Below, piece by piece: positions 1 to 12,873 of a DNA stretch of 64,000 nucleotides. Origin of the DNA: Mesorhizobium sp. M3A.F.Ca.ET.080.04.2.1 (GTDB taxonomy: Bacteria > Pseudomonadota > Alphaproteobacteria > Rhizobiales > Rhizobiaceae); assembly GCF_003952525.1 (NCBI RefSeq), contig NZ_CP034451.1:2294001-2358000 (forward strand), in the 5' to 3' direction. The notes beneath the pieces are model-generated. The model did no database searches. It was not told the DNA's origin and was given only the letters and a program-made list of their open reading frames with translations. Positions within the stretch are counted from its first letter, which is position 1. Each line of letters starts with the position of its first letter. Both the position numbers and the translations under genes were made by a program.

Positions 1-831
1 ATTGTAGTGCTGGCGGAACATCTCCACCACGCTCTGCGCCTCATCCTTGCGCATCAGGCCGTGGTCGACAAGGATGCAGGTCAGCTGTTCGCCGACGGCC
101 TCGTGGATCAGCAGCGCGGCGACCGAGGAGTCGACACCGCCCGACAGCGCACAGATCACCTTGCCCTTGCCGACCTGCTTGCGGATCGCCTCGACGGCGT
201 GCTCGCGATAGGCGCGCATCGTCCAGTCGCCCTCGATGCCGGCGATGTTGTGGACGAAGTTCCTCAGCAGCCTGGCGCCATCCGGCGTATGCACCACCTC
301 GGGGTGGAACATGATGCCGTACATCCGGCGCTCGACATTGCCGAAAATGGCGAAGGGCGAGCTTTCCGACTTGCCGAACACCTCGAAGCCCGGTGGCAGT
401 TCGATGACGCGGTCGCCATGGCTCATCCACACCTGGTGACGCTGGCCTGGTGCCCACAGCCCCTCGAACAGCGGGCTCTCCTCCTCGATGTGGACGAAGG
501 CGCGGCCGAATTCACGGTGGTTGGAGCTCTCGGCGACGCCGCCCATCTGCACGCAGAGCGCCATCTGGCCGTAGCAGATGCCGAGCACCGGAACACCGGC
601 GTCGAAGACGATCTGCGGCGCGCGCGGGCTGCCGATGTCGCCGGTCGACGCTGGGCCGCCGGACAGGATTACCGCTTTCGGCTTCATGCGCTTGAAAGCA
701 GCTTCCGCCGACTGGAACGGCACGATCTCGGAGAAGACGCCGGCCTCGCGGATGCGGCGGGCGATAAGCTGGGTGAACTGGCTGCCGAAATCGACAATCA
801 GTACGGAGTCGGGATGATTGGCTGTCGTCAT
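1..831 (-). CDS. guaA: GMP synthase (glutamine-hydrolysing), 3'-truncated by window edge
   Basis: Converts XMP to GMP with ATP and glutamine in cytosolic purine synthesis. The first 277 codons are present (the family is about 520 residues). The class I glutamine amidotransferase domain comes first, with the nucleophile Cys in GICYGQM. The ATP pyrophosphatase domain follows, with its PP-loop SGGVDSS at about residues 229-235 (positions 125-146). Translation begins at the ATG at 831 ([18 protein letters not shown]). The frame is open to base 1, so the C-terminal dimerisation domain lies outside the window. It follows the nucleosidase gene on the same strand after about 70 bp. Confidence 0.95.
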   Translation of the reverse strand, partial: MTTANHPDSVLIVDFGSQFTQLIARRIREAGVFSEIVPFQSAEAAFKRMKPKAVILSGGPASTGDIGSPRAPQIVFDAGVPVLGICYGQMALCVQMGGVAESSNHREFGRAFVHIEEESPLFEGLWAPGQRHQVWMSHGDRVIELPPGFEVFGKSESSPFAIFGNVERRMYGIMFHPEVVHTPDGARLLRNFVHNIAGIEGDWTMRAYREHAVEAIRKQVGKGKVICALSGGVDSSVAALLIHEAVGEQLTCILVDHGLMRKDEAQSVVEMFRQHYN

Positions 832-902
832 GGCGAGCCTTTAGAGAAAGAAACGAGTCGGCGCAATGGGTTGCGCGCTGCGGCTTTCGGTCCTTTCCAG
901 CC

Positions 903-1541
903 TCAGGCGAGGCGAACCGCGCCGGACAGGATGGCCTGTTCAAGCTGCCCAACGGCGGCGGCAAGCTTCTCGTCAATGACGTGCAGATATTCGGTCCAGT
1001 CGCCGACATGCCGGAGATCGGAGGCGCCGTCCGAAATGCCGCGCAGGCCGATCAGCGGCACGCCGAACAACTGGCAGGCGCGCAGGCAGGCGAAGGTCTC
1101 CATGTCGACCATGTCGGCGGCGATCGCATCATAGGCGTTGCCGGTCACGATCGCGCCGCCGGTGGAAAGCGTGGCGCTCTTGATGCCGGGGATGACGAAC
1201 GGCAGCGGCACGGTCACCGGCAGGTCGAGGAACGGCGTGGCGCCCTTCTCGAAGCCCAGCGGCGAAGCGTCCATATCCCGGTAGCTGACCGACACCGCCT
1301 GGTAGATCTCGGCCTGCTCAAGGGTTCGGCTGCCCGCGGAACCCAGCGAGACGACGAGATCGGGGAGCGCGCCCTGCCCCTTCGACGCCGCGAGCTCGGC
1401 GCCCAGGCGAACGCCGGCCTCGACGGGGCCGACGCCGATCATGAGCGGCGTGAACAGTCTTTTGAGGTGCGGCCCATATTCGGCGTCGGCCGCCATGACG
1501 AAGAGAACGGATTTCTGCGCTATCCGCGCGGTGTTTGCCAT
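903..1541 (-). CDS. 5'-methylthioadenosine/S-adenosylhomocysteine nucleosidase family protein
   Basis: A 212-aa purine nucleoside phosphorylase/nucleosidase fold (PNP_UDP_1). The family cleaves the glycosidic bond of methylthioadenosine or S-adenosylhomocysteine in methyl-cycle salvage. Family signatures seen are the N-terminal FVMAADAEYG, the glycine-rich VSLGSAGS, and VDMETFA, whose Met-Glu and ribose-contacting residues are conserved; RGISDGA follows. The ATG at 1541 has GAGGGG upstream and lies 4 bp after the thioesterase stop, so the two are translationally linked. Exact substrate preference cannot be read from the sequence. Confidence 0.85.
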   Translation of the reverse strand: MANTARIAQKSVLFVMAADAEYGPHLKRLFTPLMIGVGPVEAGVRLGAELAASKGQGALPDLVVSLGSAGSRTLEQAEIYQAVSVSYRDMDASPLGFEKGATPFLDLPVTVPLPFVIPGIKSATLSTGGAIVTGNAYDAIAADMVDMETFACLRACQLFGVPLIGLRGISDGASDLRHVGDWTEYLHVIDEKLAAAVGQLEQAILSGAVRLA

Positions 1542-1545
1542 GAGA

Positions 1546-2004
1546 TCACCCCTCGATGCCGTCGCGGCCGACCACCGTCATCATGGTGCCGGTCATGGTT
1601 GCGATCAGCTTCGCCTCGCCGTCGGCGGCGAATGCATAGGCTTGGCCGTCGGCGACGACGATGGTGCGTCCGGGCTTGGTGACCGAGCCCCGAAACAGGA
1701 AGCGCTCGCCCCTGCCCGGCGCCAGGAGATTGACCTTGAATTCGATGGTCAGCACGCTCGAATTCTGCGGCATCAGCGAGAACGCCGCATAGCCGCAAGC
1801 CGAGTCAAGCGCCGTCGAAATGACGCCGGCGTGCAGGAAACCGTGCTGCTGGGTAAGCTCTGGTGCATAGGGCATCTCGATCTCGATGATGCCGGGCGTG
1901 ACCAGCGTCAGCTCGGCGCCGATGGTGGCCATCGCCTTCTGGCGGGCAAAGGAGACCCTGACGCGTTCCTCATAATCGGGAGCGGGTACGATCTTGGCTG
2001 CCAT
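1546..2004 (-). CDS. PaaI/YdiI-type hotdog-fold thioesterase
   Basis: A 152-aa single-domain hotdog protein. The stretch MPYAPELTQQHGFLHAGVIST carries the conserved HG..HAG motif of PaaI/4HBT thioesterases, which hydrolyse acyl-CoA thioesters in the cytoplasm. A second conserved segment, INLLAPGRGERFLF in the family, appears here as VNLLAPGRGERFLF. The ATG at 2004 follows a GAGGCGAGGG stretch. It is the upstream partner of the nucleosidase gene (4-bp gap). The natural acyl substrate is unknown. Confidence 0.85.
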   Translation of the reverse strand: MAAKIVPAPDYEERVRVSFARQKAMATIGAELTLVTPGIIEIEMPYAPELTQQHGFLHAGVISTALDSACGYAAFSLMPQNSSVLTIEFKVNLLAPGRGERFLFRGSVTKPGRTIVVADGQAYAFAADGEAKLIATMTGTMMTVVGRDGIEG

Positions 2005-2099
2005 GGCCCTCGCCTCACTTTTGCCGGCGCAGCTTTATTGCAGAGGCAGGCGGGACAGGCAATCTCCTGATGCTGCAGTGCAGCAAAACGACGCGATCC

Positions 2100-3389
2100 T
2101 TAGCCCACCTTGCGCAAAGCGTGGAAATAGAACCCATCGGTGCGGCTCAAGGCGGGCGACAGCGAGATGCCGCCGCTATCGGCGATGCGTGCCGCGCCTT
2201 CATGGCCGGGGAAGGAACCGTCCCAGAGCTGGCGGTGATCGACCGGCACGAAGTTGCCGTAGCGTTCGCGGAAAGCCGCGATCTGTTCGCCGTTCTCGGC
2301 GTCGAACACCGAGCAGGTGATGTAGACGAGCAGTCCGCCGGTTTTGACGAATGTCTGCGCGCTATCGAGGATCGCCTGCTGCTCGGCCTTGCGCGCTTCG
2401 AGCTGCCTCTCGGTCAGCCGCCATTTGGCGTCGGGGCGCCGCCGCCAGGTACCGCTGCCGGTGCAGGGCGCATCGATCAGCACGAGATCCATATGGCCGG
2501 CTAGCGGCACGAGGTCCGCGGGCTTGCGCACGACCTGGATATTGCGGCTGTGCGCCCGGCGGATGCGATCGAAGATCGGCGCCAGACGCACTTTCTCCGC
2601 ATCATGGGCAAACAGCTGGCCGCGATTGTCCATCTCGGCCGACAGCGCCAGCGTCTTGCCGCCGGCGCCGGCGCAGTAGTCGAGCACCTGCATGCCAGGC
2701 TCGGCGCCGGCCAACGCCGCGGCAATCTGCGACCCCTCGTCCTGCACCTCGAACCAGCCTTTCTGGAAAGCGGGTTCGGCCTGCACATTGGGATGCCGGC
2801 CGTCGCCGTCGATCGGCGGAATGCGGATGCCGAGCGGCGCGATTGCGGCAGGCGCGGCCCCGGTGCCCTGGAGTTCGGCAAGCACCCTGTCGCGATCAGA
2901 CTGCAGCGTGTTGACCCTGAGGTCCAGCGGCGGGCGCATTGCGAGCGCTGCCCCCTCGCCGATCCAGGCGTCACCATAGACCCTTGCAAGCAGCGGCGCA
3001 CACCAGTCGGGAACATCGGCCCGCACGGCGTCGGGCGCCTCCTGCGAGCTCTGCCTGGCAACCGCCTTCAGCTCGGCCGCGCTCAGCAGTGGCGGCGCGA
3101 ACTTGTCGCCGTCCAGCGCCTCGTTGAGCGACTGAGCCGTCTGGCTCCATTCGAGCAGCAGCGCGCCGAAACCGATGGCGCGCGGCGTGTCCTCGCCGAA
3201 GAGCCAGCCGGCCGAGCGCTTGCGGCGCAGCGCGTCATAGACGATGTTGCCGATGGCGGCACGGTCGCCGCCGCCGGCAAAGCGATGCGACAGGCCCCAA
3301 TCGCGCAAGGCGTCGGCCACCGGCCGATGTCGCCGGCCGATGTCTTCCAGAACTTCGATGGCCGCCGCCAGCCTTCCGCCCAGTCGCAT
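2100..3389 (-). CDS. RsmB/NOP-family rRNA (cytosine-C5)-methyltransferase
   Basis: A 429-aa SAM-dependent RNA m5C methyltransferase of the RsmB (Fmu/Sun) family, which methylates C967 of 16S rRNA in E. coli. An N-terminal NusB-like helical part (about residues 1-130) precedes the Rossmann domain. SAM motif I is VLDYCAGAGGKT (235-246), motif IV is DAPCTGSG with C309, and motif VI is YITCS with C359. These two Cys are the catalytic and release residues expected in this family. The ATG at 3389 has only a weak ribosome-binding site. Orthologues often lie near guaA in rhizobia, as here. Confidence 0.9.
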   Translation of the reverse strand: MRLGGRLAAAIEVLEDIGRRHRPVADALRDWGLSHRFAGGGDRAAIGNIVYDALRRKRSAGWLFGEDTPRAIGFGALLLEWSQTAQSLNEALDGDKFAPPLLSAAELKAVARQSSQEAPDAVRADVPDWCAPLLARVYGDAWIGEGAALAMRPPLDLRVNTLQSDRDRVLAELQGTGAAPAAIAPLGIRIPPIDGDGRHPNVQAEPAFQKGWFEVQDEGSQIAAALAGAEPGMQVLDYCAGAGGKTLALSAEMDNRGQLFAHDAEKVRLAPIFDRIRRAHSRNIQVVRKPADLVPLAGHMDLVLIDAPCTGSGTWRRRPDAKWRLTERQLEARKAEQQAILDSAQTFVKTGGLLVYITCSVFDAENGEQIAAFRERYGNFVPVDHRQLWDGSFPGHEGAARIADSGGISLSPALSRTDGFYFHALRKVG

Positions 3390-3630
3390 CTTGTTTCGCT
3401 ATCCCGCAGATTGCTTCTGGCCCGCTCATAAAGCGTTTCAGGCAAGGATTGAAACAGTTCTGTTGCGGTAACCACTATTGCCATGGCAAAGGATCGGTAC
3501 CGCGATGCCATCATTGCGGTCCGTCGCCCAGGCGGGCGTCTCGAGAAGGACCGAGATTTCGTTGGATGGAAGCGATTTCGAAGGGAAAACGCGGTACAGT
3601 TTTCCTGAAACTGCTTCGGTTGAACGAAAA

Positions 3631-3654
3631 AGGCGCGGGCATGAACCCGCGCCT
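3631..3654 (-). terminator. Rho-independent terminator of katG
   Basis: A perfect 9-bp stem, AGGCGCGGG paired with CCCGCGCCT around a 6-nt loop. Read on the minus strand it is followed by TTTTT and begins about 22 bp after the katG stop. The A-run on one side and TTTCTCT on the other also make it weakly bidirectional. The remaining 240 bp up to rsmB show no gene. Confidence 0.85.
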
Positions 3655-3675
3655 TTCTCTTGGGAGGATGAGACC

Positions 3676-6957
<3,282 letters not shown>

Positions 6958-6997
6958 TCAGTGTGGTGACTGTTTGAAATGGGCTCACCTCAAGCTT

Positions 6998-8101
6998 TCA
7001 TGGGATCGCTATCAGGAAAACGAAGGTCATGAAGACGATCAGGTGAACCGCACCGGTCAGAAACGTCGTCCTCTCGGTGCTGAAACTGATGCTGCAGATG
7101 AAAAGCGCCAGCACCAAAAGCACGATATCGACGGAAGGAAGCCCGAGCGTCAGTCCCCTTCCCGTCAGCAGGCTGGCGGCTGCCACTGCCGGTATGGTCA
7201 AGCCGATCGTCGCGCAGGCCGAACCCATCGCGACATTGAGGCCGCGCTGCAGCTCATTGTTGAGCGCGGCGCGGATGGCCGAAATGGATTCCGGCATCAG
7301 CACGAGCCCGGCAATCAATGCGCCGACGATGCCGTCGGCCTGGCTCAACTGGTAGGCGACGAGCGCATCTTCAACGCTGGCGGCAACCTGCTCGGCGAGC
7401 ATCACGATACCGATCAGCCCAATGAACAGGAGCAGCGCGCTGGCCGCGACGCCCTCGTGAGCGGCAGTTCGGGCCGCATGCTCGGGTTCGTGCTGTTCAA
7501 CGAAATCATCCCGGTGGCGGACCGTCTGCGCGAACACGAAGCACGCGTAGAGCGACACCGAAAGCACGCTGACGAAGCCAAGCTGCGCGGCTGAAAACGT
7601 TCCCGGATCCGTGGTTCGCGTGTAGGTCGGCAGAATAAGCGTCATCACCGTCAGCGCAGATAGAACCGCCAGATAGGCGCTGGTTCCCTGCCGCACGATG
7701 GCCTGCTTGCGATGGCGCCAGCCGCCGAGCGTGAGACAGATGCCGACGACGCCGGTGGACGTGATCATCACCGTCGAGAAAACCGATTCTCGGGCAAGCG
7801 TCGGGTTGTTTTCGCCGTGCAGCATCATCGAGACGATGATCGACACTTCGATCGCCGTCACCGCAAAGGTCAGCACCAACGTTCCATACGGCTCTCCCAC
7901 GCGCCGGGCGACCGCCTCGGCGTGATCGAGCACCACGAAAATGGTGACGAACATGATAGCGGTCGAAACGGCGCCGACCAGAATCCTGATCTCCAGCGAT
8001 CCTTGCTCGACCGACAGCCCGCCGACCCTGACTGCGAGAGCCATGGCCAGGGCAGCGGCGGGCATCACCCGAGAGACCACCGATCGCCCGAATTCGCTCA
8101 T
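6998..8101 (-). CDS. chaA: ChaA-type calcium (cation)/proton antiporter
   Basis: A 367-aa inner-membrane protein with about 11 hydrophobic segments, matching the ChaA branch of the Ca2+/cation antiporter superfamily. The two inverted halves carry acidic motifs, with FAVTAIEVSIIV in the first half and GLVLMPESISAIRAALNNELQ in the second, each with a conserved membrane Glu. The family exports Ca2+, Na+ or K+ in exchange for protons. A hydrophilic His/Glu loop (EQHEPEHAARTAAHEG) separates the halves. It is probably a single-gene unit. Confidence 0.85.
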   Translation of the reverse strand: MSEFGRSVVSRVMPAAALAMALAVRVGGLSVEQGSLEIRILVGAVSTAIMFVTIFVVLDHAEAVARRVGEPYGTLVLTFAVTAIEVSIIVSMMLHGENNPTLARESVFSTVMITSTGVVGICLTLGGWRHRKQAIVRQGTSAYLAVLSALTVMTLILPTYTRTTDPGTFSAAQLGFVSVLSVSLYACFVFAQTVRHRDDFVEQHEPEHAARTAAHEGVAASALLLFIGLIGIVMLAEQVAASVEDALVAYQLSQADGIVGALIAGLVLMPESISAIRAALNNELQRGLNVAMGSACATIGLTIPAVAAASLLTGRGLTLGLPSVDIVLLVLALFICSISFSTERTTFLTGAVHLIVFMTFVFLIAIP

Positions 8102-8231
8102 CGCGGCCTTGGCGTTGCTGTCTTGGGCATTTGCGCAAGCTTGCGTGGGGGCATCCAGCCAAGTGTCCTGCGAAAGCCGTTGCCGGCCGGCATTCGATGA
8201 TCCCGCCCTGTCATCGGGAAAGCGCGGCGGC

Positions 8232-8453
8232 CTATTGGGGCGTGTTCTCCTTGACGACCTTCTGGCATTGCGGCGCCAGGTCGCTCAGATGATCGTTCAG
8301 GCACTTGATGATGCGGCCGCCACCCTGTTCCACGCCCTTGCAGAACTTCTCATAGTCGGCCTGGCAGGCTTCCCGCTCCGCCGCCGTCTGTGCCAGCGCC
8401 ACTGTAGCGGTAATCTGAGTTGCCACAAAAAGCACGCCCAACGCAATCCGCAT
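8232..8453 (-). CDS. Small secreted Cys-rich-repeat protein
   Basis: A 73-aa protein. The ATG at 8453 follows a strong GGGGGAG ribosome-binding site. Residues 1-23 form a signal peptide (RIALGVLFVATQITATVALAQ). The mature part has four Cys in a C-x6-C...C-x10-C arrangement like single copies of the 'cysteine-rich repeat' family. I infer a periplasmic location with two disulfides. Its role is unknown. It is divergent from the RND efflux genes and shares an 80-bp regulatory interval with them. Confidence 0.7.
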   Translation of the reverse strand: MRIALGVLFVATQITATVALAQTAAEREACQADYEKFCKGVEQGGGRIIKCLNDHLSDLAPQCQKVVKENTPQ

Positions 8454-8533
8454 GACAAACTCCCCCAAAAAAGGTAGGTTCACCCAATTCCATAACAATG
8501 CGATATATATACCGAAGTATTCAGAGGGGCAAA

Positions 8534-9703
8534 ATGGTTTTCGCCTGGGGGAGAGCCGCGCCGACGGCAGGTTTATTCGCACTTGCAGCAACGTTACTGT
8601 GCGGTTGCAGCAAAGAAAACAGTTACGCGCCGCCGCCACCCCCCAAGATCGACGTCGCGGTTCCGGTGAAGCAGAACGTCACCCCCTATCTCGATGCCAC
8701 CGGCAGCGCCGCCGCGATCAACACGACGCCGCTGGTTGCCCGTGTCTCGGGCTTCATCCAGGAAATCGACTACAAGGACGGCGACGAGGTCAAGGCAGGC
8801 ACGCGCCTGTTCCTTATCGAGCAGGCTTCCTACCAGCTGGCGCTCGACCAAGCCCAGGCCGAACAGGGTTCGGCCGATGCCTCGGCCAAGCAGTCCGGAG
8901 CCGACCTGAAGCGGCAGCAGGAGTTGCTGTCGCAGAAGATCATCTCGCAATCGACCCTCGATCAGTCCGCTGCCGCGGCAGACGTCGACGTCGCCAAGCA
9001 GAAGCAGGCCGCGGTCGACGTCCAGCAGGCCCAGCTGAATTTGAGCTACACAGAGGTCAAGGCGCCGTTTGCAGGCATCGTCGGCGCCCGCCAGGTCTCG
9101 ATCGGGCAACTCGTCGGCGCCGGCAGCGCCACCACGCTGGCGACCATCGTTCAGCTTGCGCCCATCTACGTCAACTTCAACGTTTCGGAGCAGGACGTGC
9201 TACGCATCCGCGCCGCCATGGCCAAGCGCGGGATAACCTCACAGGATCTGAAGAAAATACCGGTCGAAGTCGGTCTGCAGAACGAGACGGGCTACCCGCA
9301 TAAGGGGATGCTGGACTTTGCAGCGCCGGAGGTGACAGCCGCCACCGGCACGCTTGCGGTGCGCGCTGTGCTGCCCAACGACGATCGGGCGCTGCTGCCG
9401 GGCTACTTCGTGCGCGTCCGCGTGCCGTTGGGCGAAGAGCCCGACATGCTGCTCGTTCCCGATCGCGCGATCGGCAGCGACCAGAGAGGCCGCTACCTGC
9501 TCGTCGCCGGCAAGGACGACGTGGTCGAGGAGCGCCCGGTCGAGATCGGCCAGCTCGTCGGTACGCTGCGCGTGATCACCAAGGGCATCTCGGCGGAAGA
9601 TCGCGTCCTGGTCTCCGGCTTGCTCACGGCCGTGCCGGGCCAGAAGATCGAGCCGCAGGTGAAGACGCTGGAAGCGGCCGCAGCCGACGGCGCTGTGCAA
9701 TGA
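8534..9703 (+). CDS. RND efflux pump periplasmic adaptor (membrane fusion) lipoprotein
   Basis: A 389-aa adaptor of the AcrA/MexA type that joins the inner-membrane RND pump to an outer-membrane channel. The start was set at the ATG at 8534, which has GAGGGG at ideal spacing. It yields a lipoprotein signal peptide ending in the lipobox LLCGC. A lipoyl/barrel-sandwich half (about 45-90), a coiled-coil hairpin (about 90-160) and beta-barrel and membrane-proximal domains follow. The stop overlaps the pump start (ATGA). No outer-membrane channel or regulator gene is adjacent. Confidence 0.92.
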   Translation: MVFAWGRAAPTAGLFALAATLLCGCSKENSYAPPPPPKIDVAVPVKQNVTPYLDATGSAAAINTTPLVARVSGFIQEIDYKDGDEVKAGTRLFLIEQASYQLALDQAQAEQGSADASAKQSGADLKRQQELLSQKIISQSTLDQSAAAADVDVAKQKQAAVDVQQAQLNLSYTEVKAPFAGIVGARQVSIGQLVGAGSATTLATIVQLAPIYVNFNVSEQDVLRIRAAMAKRGITSQDLKKIPVEVGLQNETGYPHKGMLDFAAPEVTAATGTLAVRAVLPNDDRALLPGYFVRVRVPLGEEPDMLLVPDRAIGSDQRGRYLLVAGKDDVVEERPVEIGQLVGTLRVITKGISAEDRVLVSGLLTAVPGQKIEPQVKTLEAAAADGAVQ

Positions 9704-12700
9704 TCTCCAAATTCTTCATCGAACGCCCGGTCCTGGCCAATGCCATCGCGATCCTCATGGTCGTCGTCGGGCTGATCTCGCTGTTCGGCCTGCCGGTGGC
9801 GCAATATCCCGACGTGGTGCCGCCCACGGTTTCGGTCACGACACGCTATCCCGGCGCCAGCGCCCGCTCGGTGATCGACACGGTGGCGCTGCCGATCGAA
9901 CAGCAGGTCAACGGCGTCGAAGGCATGCTCTACATGCAGTCATTCGCCGCGTCGGACGGCAGCTACAATCTGACCGTCACCTTCCAGATCGGCACCGATC
10001 TGGACCAGGCGCAGGTGCGCGTCCAGAACCGCGTGTCCACCGCCCTGGCGTCCCTGCCGCAGGCAGTGCAGGTGCAGGGCGTCAACGTCCAGAAGAAGTC
10101 GACCTCCATCCTCGAGATCGTGACGCTGACGTCGCCAAGCGGCCAGTATGACAGCCTCTACCTCGCCAACTATGCGACGATCCGCCTGAAGGACGAACTC
10201 TCCCGGATTCCGGGCGTCGGCAACGTCAACGTGTTCGGCGCCGGGCAGTACTCGATGCGCGTCTGGCTCGACCCGGAGAAGATGCAGGTCCGCGGCCTGA
10301 CCACGCAGGACGTGGTCCAGGCGCTGCAGCAGCAGAGCGAGCAGGTCACTGCGGGTCAGGTCGGTGCGCCGCCGGCGCCCGACGGGCAGTCCTTCCAATA
10401 CACGATCGAGGTGTCCAGCCGTCTCGACGACCCCGATCAGTTCGGCGCGGTGATCGTCAAGACCGGCGCCAACGGCGACCTGACCCGCGTGCGCGACGTC
10501 GGCCGGGTCGAGCTTGGCGCCCAGACCTATGGGCAGTTCTTCAATCTCGACGGCCAGCAGGCGGCCGGCCTGGCCATTTTCCTGTCGCCGGGCGCCAATG
10601 CGCTCGACGTGGCCGGCAAGGTCGAGGCGAGGATGAAGGAATTGTCGGGCGAGTTCCCGCAAGGCCTTGCCTACTCGATCCCCTTCAACACCACGATTTT
10701 CGTCAGCCAGGCGATCGACGAGGTCTACAAGACCCTGTTCGAGGCCGCGGTGCTGGTGCTGATCGTCATCCTGCTCTTCCTGCAGGATTGGCGGGCGATG
10801 CTGGTGCCGGCAACGACCGTGCCGGTGACCATCATCGGCGCCTTCGCGGCCATGCTTGCGCTCGGCTTCACCGTCAATCTGTCGACCCTGTTCGCCATCG
10901 TGCTCGCCATCGGCATCGTCGTCGACGACGCCATCGTCGTGGTCGAGGGGGCTGCGCACAATATGGAACGCGGCATGTCGCGCCACGACGCGGCGGTCGC
11001 GGCGATGAATGCGCTGTTCGGGCCGATCATCGGCATCACTCTGGTGCTGATGGCGGTGTTCCTGCCGGCCGCCTTCCTGCCTGGCCTGACCGGGCAGATG
11101 TATGCGCAATTCGCGCTGGTGATCGCGGCGACGGCCCTCATCAGCGCCGTCAACGCGGCAACGCTGAAACCGACGCAGTGCGCGACCTGGCTGAGGCAGC
11201 CGGTGGCGCTCGAAAAACGCAACGCCTTCTTCCGCGGCTTCAACCGCCTCTACCAGCGCGCGGAAAACAGCTATGCGCGCCTGATCGGATCGATGGTGCG
11301 TCACAGCACGGTGATGGGCATCATTGCGCTGCTGATCATCGGCGCGGCGGGCTACGGCATGTCGCGCGTCGCCACCGGCTTCATCCCGATCGAGGACCAG
11401 GGCTATCTGCTCGCTTCGGTGCAATTGCCCGACGGGGCATCGCTCGGCCGCACGCAGGACACGCTGCAGCAGGTCTCGACCATCGCCAAGGCCACGCCGG
11501 GGGTCGACCAAGTGGTGACGATCGCCGGCCTCTCGGCCCTCGACAACAACTCCACGCTCGCCAATGCGGGCGTCGCCTACATCATCCTCAAGGACTGGAG
11601 CGTGCGCGGCAAGGGCGAGGATCTCGCCTCGCTCTATGCGACGCTCAACAAGAATCTGTCCGGCATGGCGGACGGGAACGTGCTGGTGCTGCCGCCGCCG
11701 CCGATCCAGGGCATCGGCAACGCCGCCGGCTTCACCATGCAGATCGAGCTACGTGACGGCAGCTTCGACCTGGCCAAGCTGCAAGGCGCCGCCAACGCGC
11801 TGACGAGGGCGGCAGAGACGCAGTCGGGCATCCAGCGCGTCTCGGCGACGTTCCGGTCCAACGTGCCGCAGTACCAGGTCGAGTTCGACCGCGAGAAGGT
11901 GCAGACGCTCGGGCTGACCACCGACCAGGTGTTCCAGACGCTGGCCGGCTATCTCGGTTCCACTTATGTCAGCCAGTTCAATAAGTTCGGGCGCGTGTTC
12001 CAGATCTATGTGCAGGGCGATGCGCAGTTCCGTCTTTCGCCCGAGGACATCGGCCGCCTGACGGTGCGCAACCAAAGCGGCGACATGATCCCGCTCAGCA
12101 CCGTGCTAACCGTCACGCCAAGCGTCGGTCCCTCGCTGATCAGCCTCTACAACCTCTATCCCTCTGCCTCGATCCTCGGCGTGCAGGCACAGGGCTTTTC
12201 ATCAGGCGATGCGATCAAACTGATGGAGGCGGCCGCCGCCGACACGCTGCCGCCCGGCACCGGTTACGACTGGACGGCGCTCTCGTTCCAGGAAAAGCTC
12301 GTCGGCGGCCAGATCTACCTGGTGTTCGGCATGGCGCTTCTGCTGGTCTACTTGGTACTGGCGGGACAATATGAGAGCTGGCTGGCGCCGATCTCGATCT
12401 TGCTCGCCGCACCGATGTCGCTGGTCGGCCCCGTGCTGGTGCTCAACGGGCTCCACATCGACAACAATCTCTATGTCCAGATCGGCCTGATCCTGCTGAT
12501 CGCGCTGTCGGCCAAGAACGCCATCCTGATCGTCGAGGTCGCGCGCGAGTTGCGCGCCGCCGGCAGACCGATCGTCGAGGCGGCGATCGAAGCTGCACGC
12601 GCCCGGTTCCGCCCCATCCTGATGACCTCCTTCGCCTTCATTCTCGGCGTGGCGCCGCTGGTGCTGGCGACGGGCGCGGGCGCGAGCGCACGCAAATCGA

Positions 12701-12840
12701 TCGGCATCACGGTGTTTTCGGGCATGATCGCCTCGACCTGCCTCGCCGTCCTCTTCGTGCCCGCCTTCTTCGTGATCCTGCAGCGGTTCGAGGAATGGCG
12801 CGCCGAGCGCAAGGCGAAGCGGGCGATGCTTCCGGGTTAG
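9700..12840 (+). CDS. HAE1-family RND multidrug efflux permease
   Basis: A 1046-aa inner-membrane proton-driven pump, full length for AcrB-type transporters. It begins MISKFFIERPVLANAIAIL, the usual TM1, followed by the first periplasmic loop with the porter domain. The TM4 proton-relay pair is in AIGIVVDDAIVVVE, and the TM10 Lys is in ALSAKNAILIVEVA. It starts inside the adaptor stop (ATGA), so it is co-translated. It probably exports amphiphilic drugs, dyes or plant compounds. The substrate cannot be assigned. Confidence 0.95.
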   Translation: MISKFFIERPVLANAIAILMVVVGLISLFGLPVAQYPDVVPPTVSVTTRYPGASARSVIDTVALPIEQQVNGVEGMLYMQSFAASDGSYNLTVTFQIGTDLDQAQVRVQNRVSTALASLPQAVQVQGVNVQKKSTSILEIVTLTSPSGQYDSLYLANYATIRLKDELSRIPGVGNVNVFGAGQYSMRVWLDPEKMQVRGLTTQDVVQALQQQSEQVTAGQVGAPPAPDGQSFQYTIEVSSRLDDPDQFGAVIVKTGANGDLTRVRDVGRVELGAQTYGQFFNLDGQQAAGLAIFLSPGANALDVAGKVEARMKELSGEFPQGLAYSIPFNTTIFVSQAIDEVYKTLFEAAVLVLIVILLFLQDWRAMLVPATTVPVTIIGAFAAMLALGFTVNLSTLFAIVLAIGIVVDDAIVVVEGAAHNMERGMSRHDAAVAAMNALFGPIIGITLVLMAVFLPAAFLPGLTGQMYAQFALVIAATALISAVNAATLKPTQCATWLRQPVALEKRNAFFRGFNRLYQRAENSYARLIGSMVRHSTVMGIIALLIIGAAGYGMSRVATGFIPIEDQGYLLASVQLPDGASLGRTQDTLQQVSTIAKATPGVDQVVTIAGLSALDNNSTLANAGVAYIILKDWSVRGKGEDLASLYATLNKNLSGMADGNVLVLPPPPIQGIGNAAGFTMQIELRDGSFDLAKLQGAANALTRAAETQSGIQRVSATFRSNVPQYQVEFDREKVQTLGLTTDQVFQTLAGYLGSTYVSQFNKFGRVFQIYVQGDAQFRLSPEDIGRLTVRNQSGDMIPLSTVLTVTPSVGPSLISLYNLYPSASILGVQAQGFSSGDAIKLMEAAAADTLPPGTGYDWTALSFQEKLVGGQIYLVFGMALLLVYLVLAGQYESWLAPISILLAAPMSLVGPVLVLNGLHIDNNLYVQIGLILLIALSAKNAILIVEVARELRAAGRPIVEAAIEAARARFRPILMTSFAFILGVAPLVLATGAGASARKSIGITVFSGMIASTCLAVLFVPAFFVILQRFEEWRAERKAKRAMLPG

Positions 12841-12873
12841 AGTATCTTCCGCTCAAACCGTCGTCGGCATTTT